A DNA stretch of 6,200 bases from Roseiarcus sp043739325 (lineage in GTDB: Bacteria > Pseudomonadota > Alphaproteobacteria > Rhizobiales > Beijerinckiaceae). The position numbers and the translations under genes were made by a program. The notes under the pieces were generated by a model that had not been told where the DNA came from, did not search any database, and saw nothing but the letters and a program-made list of their open reading frames with translations. The stretch lies in contig JAYUFK010000093.1 in NCBI GenBank assembly GCA_043739325.1, positions 1-6,200 on the forward strand. The letters run 5' to 3'. Positions within the stretch are counted from its first letter, which is position 1; every line of letters starts with the position of its first letter. Below, one piece after another: positions 1 to 4,887 of the stretch.

Positions 1-113
1 CCGTCATGGCCGGGCTTGTCCCGGCCATCCACGTCTTTCTGGCCGCGCGCAGTCGGCCGGCGTTTCGTCTAGTCCGACCGCGCGGATGGCCGGGACAAGC
101 CCGGCCATGACGG
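1..113. repeat. Large inverted repeat made of two GC-rich hairpin units (intergenic palindromic repeat)
   Basis: Bases 1-30 and 84-113 are perfect reverse complements (30 bp arms, 53 bp between them). Each arm is itself a hairpin: ATGGCCGGG (6-14) pairs with CCCGGCCAT (20-28) across CTTGT, and the same stem recurs at 86-94 / 100-108. I recognise the GTCATGGCCGGGCTTGTC motif as a frequent intergenic repeat in Bradyrhizobium, Rhodopseudomonas and relatives; that attribution is from memory, not from a search. It lies 49 bp past the stop of the binding-protein gene, so the folded RNA could end or stabilise that transcript, but there is no T-tract and the function is inference. The left arm touches the window edge, so the element may extend further. 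Confidence 0.85.
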
Positions 114-162
114 CGGCGTTTTGGCTATGCTAAGCACGCCTCCCGGACCGCCGCCACGACAA

Positions 163-1005
163 TCACGGCGTGGTGTCGAGCTTGAACCACTTCAGGCTAT
201 ACTTCTTCACAGAGCCGTCGGCGAAGGCCGCGGCGAGCGCGGTGTTAAACTTCGCGGTCAGGTCAGAGTCCGCCTTGCGGATGCCCATGCCGACGCCGAC
301 GCCAAACTCGCCGCCGGTGAACTGCGGGCCGACGAGCGCGTAGTCCTTCGCGTCGGGCTTCTCGAGCATCGAGCTTTGCGCTGGCTGATCGTCGAGCGCG
401 GCGTCGATGCGGCCGGCTTTTAGATCGAGATCACGTTCGTCGACCGTCTTGTACTCCTTGATTGTCGCGACGCTCTTGAAGTTCTTGTCGAGAAAGGTCG
501 CGTGGGTCGTCGAAACCTGGACGCCGATCGTCTTGCCCTTCAGCGCGTCTTGCATTTCCTTCAGCGCGGCGCCGGCGCCCTTGGGGTCCTTGGTGAAGTT
601 GAAAACCTTGCCGCCGTTGGCGAGTTTGGCCAGCGGGCTGGCCTTGGCCGCGACAAAAGCGCCCGGCGTAGCGGAATAGGGCTTGGAGAAATCGATCGTT
701 TTCTTGCGCTCGTCGGTGATCGACATGCCGTCCATGATCACATCGAACTTGCCGGCGTTGAGGCCGGGGATCATGCCGTCCCAGTCTTGCGCGATGATCT
801 TGCACTCGACCTTCATGCGGCCGCAAAGGTCCATGACCAGATCGGGTTCGAAGCCGACGATCTTGCCGCTCGGATCGGTCAGGTTATACGGCTCGTAGGC
901 GCCTTCCATGCCGATGACGACTGTTTTCCAGTCCTTGGCTTGAACCGCAGTGCTCATAAGCAGGGCCGCTGCAATCGCCGCGCCGAATGCGAACTTAATT
1001 TTCAT
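163..1005 (-). CDS. Periplasmic amino-acid/opine ABC transporter substrate-binding protein (octopine/nopaline/arginine type)
   Basis: This is a 280-aa family-3 solute-binding protein (SBP_bac_3; HisJ/LAO, OccT/NocT group). It would bind a basic amino acid or opine in the periplasm and deliver it to an ABC permease. Residues 1-23 form a Sec signal peptide (K2/K4, hydrophobic core, cleavage after VQA). The mature protein has G51-FEPDLVMDLCGRM-64, close to the family signature, with Cys61 and Cys68 spaced as in the HisJ/LAO disulfide. SITDER ending at Arg100 matches the ligand-carboxylate arginine, STT 165-167 lies in the ligand loop, and Asp206 in the GRIDAALDD stretch aligns with the ligand aspartate. 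The segment around 122-158 is longer than in HisJ and resembles the octopine/nopaline binders. The start is supported by GAGGAG at 1012-1017, six bases upstream. The gene shares its strand with arginase and ornithine cyclodeaminase, which points to arginine, ornithine or an opine as ligand. No permease or ATPase genes are in view. Exact ligand is inference. Confidence 0.9.
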   Translation of the reverse strand: MKIKFAFGAAIAAALLMSTAVQAKDWKTVVIGMEGAYEPYNLTDPSGKIVGFEPDLVMDLCGRMKVECKIIAQDWDGMIPGLNAGKFDVIMDGMSITDERKKTIDFSKPYSATPGAFVAAKASPLAKLANGGKVFNFTKDPKGAGAALKEMQDALKGKTIGVQVSTTHATFLDKNFKSVATIKEYKTVDERDLDLKAGRIDAALDDQPAQSSMLEKPDAKDYALVGPQFTGGEFGVGVGMGIRKADSDLTAKFNTALAAAFADGSVKKYSLKWFKLDTTP

Positions 1006-1197
1006 GGATCACTCCTCACGTTACAATTGTTTCTTGTGTCGTCTTGCGCTCTTGTTGCGCATCTTGAAGCCAGTGCAAGTCCAATGTTTCCTTGAAGACA
1101 AGCTCTGGAGCCAATCATTCCTGACGCTTTTGCGACTGCGTTTCCCGCAGTAGAACGCACCATCGTCAAGATGTAAACTACATCTTACCTATCGCGT
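1006..1197 (-). other. Leader region of the binding-protein gene
   Basis: These 192 bases separate the ornithine cyclodeaminase stop from the binding-protein start on the minus strand. They hold the strong palindrome at 1168-1186, a small hairpin ACTGCG/CGCAGT (1135-1140 / 1146-1151) with a five-base loop and no T-tract, and the Shine-Dalgarno GAGGAG (1012-1017). The length suggests the binding-protein gene has its own promoter, but I could not find convincing -35/-10 boxes on the minus strand. I see no coding region here. Confidence 0.5.
1168..1186. promoter_or_regulatory. 19-bp palindrome, candidate operator
   Basis: AAGATGTA AAC TACATCTT has perfect 8-bp arms and a 3-base centre. It begins 12 bases past the ornithine cyclodeaminase stop and lies about 160 bases upstream of the binding-protein start. 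The stem is AT-rich and not followed by a T-run on the minus strand, so an operator fits better than a terminator. The GTA-N3-TAC core is compatible with a dimeric GntR- or Lrp-type regulator, but the arms do not match the inverted repeat in front of the Lrp-type gene. The regulator is therefore unknown. Confidence 0.5.
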
Positions 1198-2268
1198 TCA
1201 GGCGACGCGGCTGAGCGCGATCCTGTCGCGGTCGCCCGGCGCCGCGGGCGAGCGGCCGTTGGCGATCAGCCCGAACAGGTCCTTCGGGTTATCGAGATGC
1301 GGCACCAGATCGAGCGTGCGCTCGAGGCCCGAAGCATTCATCACGTCGCGCAAATAGCGCAGCGTCGAATAATCCTCGATGGCGAAACCGACGGAATCGA
1401 ACAACGTCACATCGCTTGGCTTGACGCGCCCTGACGCCTTGCCGGCGATAACGCGCCAAAGTTCCGTCACCGGCGCATCCGCGTCAAGCTGCTGGATCTC
1501 GCCTTCGATACGCGTCTGCGGCGAAAATTCCACGAAGACCTGCATGCGCCGCAGCGCGTCGCGATGGATTTCCGTCTTGCCGGGGCAATCGCCGCCGATG
1601 GCGTTGAAGTGAACTCCCGCGACGACCATCTCCGGTGTGATGACCGCCGCGCGCGATTTGGCGGCGGTCGCCGTTGTCACGATATCCGCGCCGCGCACGG
1701 CGTCCGCGACTGAGTCCGCGGCGACGATCGTGAAACCGGACCCGGCGAGATTGGCGGCAAATTTTTGTGTTGCCGCTGGATCGACATCGTAAACGCGCAG
1801 GTTCTTGACGCCGAGCACCGCCTTGAACGCCAGCGCCTGAAATTCCGCCTGCGCCCCAAGGCCGATCAGCGCCATCGTCCGCGAATCCTTGCGCGCCAGA
1901 TATTTCGCCGCCAGCGCCGAGGTCGCGGCAGTGCGCAACGCTGTCGCGATGGTCATTTCGCTGAGCAGTAGGGGATAGCCGGTACGAACGTCCGCCAGCA
2001 CGCCAAACGCGGTCACCGTCAACAGGCCGTCGCGCGTGTTGTTGGGATGGCCGTTGACGTATTTGAACGCATAAAGTTCACCATCGGAAGTCGGCATCAA
2101 TTCGATGACGCCGGCATGCGAATGGCTGGCGAGGCGCGCGCTTTTCTCAAACACTTCCCAACGGCGGAAATCCTGTTCGATGTAGTTGACCAGACCCGAA
2201 AGAAACGACTCGGGGCCTTTCGTGCGCACGAGATCGATAATTGTGTGAACGCCGACAAATTGCACCAT
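1198..2268 (-). CDS. Ornithine cyclodeaminase
   Basis: This 356-aa protein of the ornithine cyclodeaminase/mu-crystallin family converts L-ornithine to L-proline and ammonia with bound NAD, in the cytoplasm. Arg45, Lys69 (in FKYVNGHP) and Arg112 (in RTAATS) match substrate-contact positions known from Pseudomonas putida OCD. The Rossmann loop GLGAQAEFQ covers 136-144, followed by the acidic strand end YDVDP at 160-164. GGDCPGKTE at 225-233 contains the catalytic aspartate, Asp227. Length is normal for the family. The frame stays open upstream to 2565, but the true start is the ATG at 2266-2268: AAGGAG at 2275-2280 is six bases away, and the upstream extension is arginase sequence in another frame. 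The SD overlaps the arginase stop (TAAGGAG), so the two are probably translationally coupled. It takes the ornithine made by arginase. The Ti-plasmid counterpart is called arcB or ocd. Confidence 0.95.
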   Translation of the reverse strand: MVQFVGVHTIIDLVRTKGPESFLSGLVNYIEQDFRRWEVFEKSARLASHSHAGVIELMPTSDGELYAFKYVNGHPNNTRDGLLTVTAFGVLADVRTGYPLLLSEMTIATALRTAATSALAAKYLARKDSRTMALIGLGAQAEFQALAFKAVLGVKNLRVYDVDPAATQKFAANLAGSGFTIVAADSVADAVRGADIVTTATAAKSRAAVITPEMVVAGVHFNAIGGDCPGKTEIHRDALRRMQVFVEFSPQTRIEGEIQQLDADAPVTELWRVIAGKASGRVKPSDVTLFDSVGFAIEDYSTLRYLRDVMNASGLERTLDLVPHLDNPKDLFGLIANGRSPAAPGDRDRIALSRVA

Positions 2269-2281
2269 GATGGTCTCCTTA
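2269..2281 (-). promoter_or_regulatory. Ribosome binding site of ornithine cyclodeaminase overlapping the arginase stop
   Basis: On the minus strand the sequence is TAAGGAGACCATC before ATG. The arginase TAA (2281-2279) supplies the first bases of the AAGGAG (2280-2275). The 10-base gap and shared bases are typical of a translationally coupled operon pair and fix the downstream start at 2268. Confidence 0.85.
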
Positions 2282-3235
2282 AGCTTGTTGCGGGCGGTCG
2301 ACGATGCTGCGCCCGAACAGGCTGGCGGCGAGGTCGACAAGAATTTTCGCGCTTCTGCCGCGATCGTCGAGAAACGGATTGAGCTCGACGATGTCGAGCG
2401 AGACGACGAGGCCGGAATCGTGCAGCATCTCCATGATGAGATGCGCCTCGCGATAGGTCGCGCCGCCGGGAACCGGCGTGCCGACGCCCGGCGCGATCGA
2501 CGGATCGAGAAAATCGACATCGAGGCTGACATGCAGCAGGCCGTTACGGCCTTGCACTGTTTCAAGGATCGATTTCAGCGAAGAGACAACGCCGAATTCG
2601 TCGATGAGGCGCATGTCGGCGACATGAATGCCGCGCGCCGCGAGCAAAGCGCGCTCGCCGCGGTCCACGGAGCGGATGCCGAACAGATGCACATTCTGCG
2701 GCTTGACGCTGACGCGCTCGATATTTCCCATCACCGATTCGAGGCCCGGCTCGCGGCACAGCATGGCGACGGGCATGCCGTGAACATTGCCGGACGGGCT
2801 GGTTTCGGGCGTGTTGAAATCGGCATGCGCGTCGAGCCACAGCACGAACAATTCGCGCCCGATATTCTTGCAATGGCTGGCGACGCCGTTAACCGAGCCC
2901 ATCGACAGCGCGTGATCGCCGCCCAGAATGATCGGCATCTTTCCATGCGCCATTGTTTCGCGCACGCGCTCGCTCAAGGCCTGCGCCATGGCGGCGATCT
3001 GCGCGAGATGATTGGCGCGCCCCGCTGGCGCGGCAAAAGTGGGCGCGGCTGGAAGTGGGGCGACGTCGCCGAGATCGTCGACGCGATAGCCAAGCTCGAT
3101 CAGCGTTTCCGCGATTTCCGCCGTGCGCAGCGCGGCGGGGCCCATCGCGCAGCCGCGCCGGCCCGAACCCAGTTCTAGCGGCGCGCCGATGAGGGCGAGC
3201 GGGGCATGCGAGTGGATGATCGGGGCTGTGGTCAA
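2279..3235 (-). CDS. rocF: Arginase
   Basis: This 318-aa ureohydrolase is predicted to hydrolyse L-arginine to L-ornithine and urea with a binuclear Mn2+ site. All metal ligands are visible: His108 in GGDHALSMGS (105-114), Asp135, His137 and Asp139 in DAHAD, and Asp239 and Asp241 in SLDVDFLDP. Asn141, Ser148 and His152 in the NTPETSPSGNVHG segment match the arginine-contacting residues of human arginase (N130, S137, H141), and Glu284 in LDIVELNP matches E277. This favours arginase over agmatinase or formiminoglutamase. The start is TTG (3235-3233). Upstream, TGA follows after four codons, and the next in-frame ATG is residue 31, which would delete the first beta strand. It is the first gene of the arginase-ornithine cyclodeaminase pair and diverges from an Lrp-type regulator. 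Alternative name in Agrobacterium-type plasmids: arcA. Confidence 0.95.
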   Translation of the reverse strand: MTTAPIIHSHAPLALIGAPLELGSGRRGCAMGPAALRTAEIAETLIELGYRVDDLGDVAPLPAAPTFAAPAGRANHLAQIAAMAQALSERVRETMAHGKMPIILGGDHALSMGSVNGVASHCKNIGRELFVLWLDAHADFNTPETSPSGNVHGMPVAMLCREPGLESVMGNIERVSVKPQNVHLFGIRSVDRGERALLAARGIHVADMRLIDEFGVVSSLKSILETVQGRNGLLHVSLDVDFLDPSIAPGVGTPVPGGATYREAHLIMEMLHDSGLVVSLDIVELNPFLDDRGRSAKILVDLAASLFGRSIVDRPQQA

Positions 3236-3259
3236 AGCATTTTCTCGTCAACGGCTGTT

Positions 3260-3280
3260 GCCAATCCCCTAATTATTGGC
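3260..3280. promoter_or_regulatory. 21-bp inverted repeat, candidate operator of the Lrp-type regulator
   Basis: GCCAAT (3260-3265) and ATTGGC (3275-3280) are perfect 6-bp arms around CCCCTAATT. Lrp/AsnC proteins bind imperfect palindromes of roughly this size with AT-rich centres. The repeat overlaps the best minus-strand -10 candidate (TAATTA, 3275-3270), so occupancy could directly control arginase. It is 25 bases upstream of the arginase start. The protein-site pairing is inference. Confidence 0.4.
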
Positions 3281-3301
3281 GACGCTGGCGGCGTTGAATA
3301 G

Positions 3302-3329
3302 TTGGAATTGTGCTTGATATGGCTATAAG
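3302..3329 (+). promoter_or_regulatory. Candidate sigma-70-type promoter of the Lrp-type gene
   Basis: TTGGAA (3302-3307), a 16-base spacer, then TATAAG (3324-3329). The hexamers match the consensus at four and five of six positions. Transcription would begin near 3336, giving a leader of about 38 bases before the ATG at 3374. Prediction by eye only. Confidence 0.4.
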
Positions 3330-3373
3330 ATCGAGCACTTTGCTTAGTTTCAGTGGCCAGAGTGATAAGTTCG

Positions 3374-3802
3374 ATGGACGATCTCGATTTCCGCCTGATT
3401 GGCCGCCTGCGCAGCAATTCTCGCGAGCCGGTGGCCAAACTCGCGGCGGCGCTGAATGTGTCGCGCGCCACCGTGCGCGCCCGCATCGATCGCCTGATCG
3501 AGGCCGGCGCGATCCAGGGTTTCACGATCACGTTGAAGTCGGCGGCCGCGTCCAACCTGATCCGGGCGATCGTGATGATTGAGATCGAGGGGCAGGGCGC
3601 CGACCGCATCATCCGCCGCCTCGTCGGCTTCCCCGCCGTGCGCCACCTCTACACCACCAACGGCCGTTTCGACGTCGTCGCCGAACTGGAGAGCGAAAGC
3701 CTGGAGGCCTTCGACGAAATTCTGCGCCAGATCCGGCAGGTGGAGGGGATCAGCACGACCGAGACCAGCATCTTGCTTTCGGCGAGGAAGGGCGGGTTTT
3801 AG
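3374..3802 (+). CDS. Lrp/AsnC-family transcriptional regulator
   Basis: This 142-aa protein has the Lrp/AsnC layout. It begins MDDLDFRLIG, the usual family opening. A winged HTH covers about residues 18-50, with VAKLAAALNVSRATVRARI as helix-turn-helix and IDRLIEAGAIQGF following. A C-terminal RAM ligand-sensing domain covers about 63-138, containing TTNGRFDVVAEL and the closing VEGISTTETSILLS. Such proteins form dimers to octamers and respond to amino acids. Divergence from arginase suggests it controls the arginase/ornithine cyclodeaminase genes in response to arginine or ornithine, and perhaps itself. I chose ATG 3374 because the protein then opens as the family does; GTG at 3353 (149 aa) and GTG at 3362 are in frame, and none has a good Shine-Dalgarno sequence. 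The effector is inferred from context. Confidence 0.9.
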   Translation: MDDLDFRLIGRLRSNSREPVAKLAAALNVSRATVRARIDRLIEAGAIQGFTITLKSAAASNLIRAIVMIEIEGQGADRIIRRLVGFPAVRHLYTTNGRFDVVAELESESLEAFDEILRQIRQVEGISTTETSILLSARKGGF

Positions 3803-3870
3803 CCTCGGCAGTCCCTACGCCGTAGAAGCAAACCTTGCGCGCCGATCGCGCCAGCAGTTACTAATGCGGC

Positions 3871-4350
3871 GTGACCGACAAATCGAAGCGAGCAAAGCGT
3901 GGCGCCTCGAACGGCGGCAAGCCGCCGACCAACCCGCCTGTTCTCGCGAGTAAGGTCTTCTCGCCGCGGTTTGTCGGGCTGGCGGGCGCGGTCGTCTGCG
4001 TCATCGGTCTTGTCGGCTTAAGCGGCGCCTTGCGCTATTCGCTGTTCGGAACCTCCGTCACCGGCAAGACGATTGAATTCCACTCCGCGCAGGCGCGCAG
4101 CCACAGCGTCATTGCGACAGTTGAGGTCGAACTTCCGGACGCCCTGCCGTTTCGCTGGGAAGTGGACGATTGGCTCGGCATCGGCGACTGGGTCGAAGGC
4201 GGCGCCGCGCCGCTGCGCTGCGCCCACATTCATTCCGATCACGTCAGCTGCCTGCTCGACTCGCCGCTTGAGATGTATTTGCAGCCGCTGATTTTTATTG
4301 TGCTGGGCGTGGGCGCGATGGCGTATGGGGCGAGACGGGCGCGCGCGTAG
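3871..4350 (+). CDS. Small two-segment membrane protein, function unknown
   Basis: I do not recognise this 159-aa protein. It has a basic, polar N-terminus (KSKRAKRGASNGGK), a first hydrophobic segment at about 34-53 (FVGLAGAVVCVIGLVGLSGA), a globular loop of about 80 residues, and a second hydrophobic segment at about 137-153 ending in positive RRAR. With positive residues at both ends, both termini are probably cytoplasmic and the loop periplasmic. The loop has alternating strand-like stretches and a short cluster C117-AHIHSDHVS-C127 that could form a disulfide or bind metal. The layout recalls DUF3592-type proteins, but I see no clear match. The start is GTG 3871, the first start after a TAA at 3862; there is no clear Shine-Dalgarno. 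It follows the regulator by 68 bases and converges on the antitoxin gene. GC and codon use look native. Confidence 0.65.
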   Translation: MTDKSKRAKRGASNGGKPPTNPPVLASKVFSPRFVGLAGAVVCVIGLVGLSGALRYSLFGTSVTGKTIEFHSAQARSHSVIATVEVELPDALPFRWEVDDWLGIGDWVEGGAAPLRCAHIHSDHVSCLLDSPLEMYLQPLIFIVLGVGAMAYGARRARA

Positions 4351-4389
4351 CCGCGGGGCGCGTATGCCACTCTGCGCCGTCGCCTCGGG

Positions 4390-4692
4390 TCAGCGCGTTG
4401 CTTCCGGCGCGATCGGCGCCGCAACAAGACGCATGCCGATGGCTCGCATCACCGCCGCGATCGTTTCATGGCGCGGATGCGAACCTGGCGCCAGCGCCTT
4501 GTACAGGCTTTCACGGCCCAGTCCGGCATCCCGCGCCACCTGCGCCATACCGCGCGCCTTGGCGACATCGGACAAGGCGGACAACAACACGTCGCGGTTT
4601 TCATCCTCCATCGCGGCTGAAATATATTCAGCGATGACGGCGTCGTTATCGAGATAATCGGCGGCGTCGAAGCGGGCGAGTTTGACGGTCAT
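4390..4692 (-). CDS. HigA-like addiction-module antidote protein (antitoxin)
   Basis: This 100-aa protein matches the 'putative addiction module antidote' family (HigA-like, TIGR02684). It opens with a short arm, FDAADYLDNDAVIAEYISAA (8-27), continues with EDENRDVLLSALSDVAKARG (29-48), and has a Cro/C1-type HTH, MAQVARDAGLGRESLYKALA at 49-68, followed by the conserved PRHETIAAVMRAIGMRL. Such antitoxins bind and neutralise a RelE/HigB-like RNase and repress their own operon. In this family the toxin normally lies just upstream, ending within a few bases of the antitoxin. Here the 195 bases upstream show no toxin, and GC falls there. It is therefore an orphan or has lost its partner. No good Shine-Dalgarno precedes the ATG, in keeping with a gene once translated by coupling to an upstream gene. 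Confidence 0.88.
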   Translation of the reverse strand: MTVKLARFDAADYLDNDAVIAEYISAAMEDENRDVLLSALSDVAKARGMAQVARDAGLGRESLYKALAPGSHPRHETIAAVMRAIGMRLVAAPIAPEATR

Positions 4693-4887
4693 TTGTTGGG
4701 GTCTCGCAACTAATCTTAATGGCGGGCGGTTTCATCGGTCTCGTCGAGCGAGAATGCAGACGAGCATTAATTGTGGTTGTTTGTCGCAACTAGCTGATAT
4801 CAACTGCACACCCGACATCGGATTCGATCGGTATTTTTCCATTATATCCGATCGCACTTCGATCTATCAGTTCTGGTCGAAACCAAG
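4693..4887. other. Intergenic region at the edge of the low-GC patch
   Basis: These 195 bases lie between the antitoxin start (minus) and the HEPN/LprI-like gene (plus), at about 45-50% GC by hand count. They hold a 9-bp direct repeat TCGCAACTA (4704-4712 and 4784-4792), a 7-bp inverted repeat (4825-4831 / 4848-4854), and a weak plus-strand promoter candidate TTGTGG (4771-4776), 18 bases, TGATAT (4795-4800). A 45-codon reading frame at 4754-4891 overlaps the next gene's start by ATGA but is not recognisable. Confidence 0.5.
4825..4854. promoter_or_regulatory. Inverted repeat upstream of the HEPN/LprI-like gene
   Basis: CGATCGG (4825-4831) and CCGATCG (4848-4854) are perfect 7-bp arms around a 16-base AT-rich centre. 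A second overlapping pair, ATCGGAT (4817-4823) / ATCCGAT (4846-4852), uses the same right arm region. It sits 33 bases before the start codon, so it could be an operator or a leader hairpin. Which of these, and what binds it, is unknown. Confidence 0.35.

Larger units (their letters stand above)
3236..3373. promoter_or_regulatory. Divergent control region between arginase and the Lrp-type regulator
   Basis: This 138-bp intergenic region separates the divergent genes and is AT-richer than either. It contains the inverted repeat at 3260-3280, a plus-strand promoter at 3302-3329, and on the minus strand a weaker candidate, TTCAAC then 17 bases then TAATTA (the latter at 3275-3270), for arginase. 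Lrp-type activators of catabolic operons usually bind such shared regions; assigning this one is inference from layout. Confidence 0.6.

Noticed and set aside
502..1095. Plus-strand open frame opposite the binding protein
   Set aside because: Antisense shadow of a clear solute-binding protein with no family resemblance.
1070..1120. Sigma-54 promoter for the binding protein (TTGGCTCC..CTTGT on the minus strand)
   Set aside because: The spacing between the GG and GC elements is off by one and the -12 GC is missing.
1135..1151. Rho-independent terminator after ornithine cyclodeaminase
   Set aside because: The ACTGCG/CGCAGT stem is only 6 bp and is not followed by a T-run on either strand.
2269..2565. 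99-residue N-terminal extension of ornithine cyclodeaminase
   Set aside because: It lies entirely within the arginase gene in another frame, is Ser/Arg-rich shadow sequence, and the ATG at 2268 has an excellent Shine-Dalgarno and begins like the family.
2267..3178. Long plus-strand open frame (303 codons) opposite arginase
   Set aside because: The antisense strand of a high-GC gene stays open readily; the Ala/Arg/Asp-rich product has no recognisable domain and arginase is unmistakable.
3353..3373. GTG 3353 or GTG 3362 as start of the Lrp-type regulator
   Set aside because: Possible, but neither has a Shine-Dalgarno and the family normally opens at the MDDLDxRLI stretch; kept only as alternatives.
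4693..4800. Toxin remnant upstream of the antitoxin
   Set aside because: All three minus-strand frames were read; stops are frequent and no HigB/RelE-like tail could be recognised.
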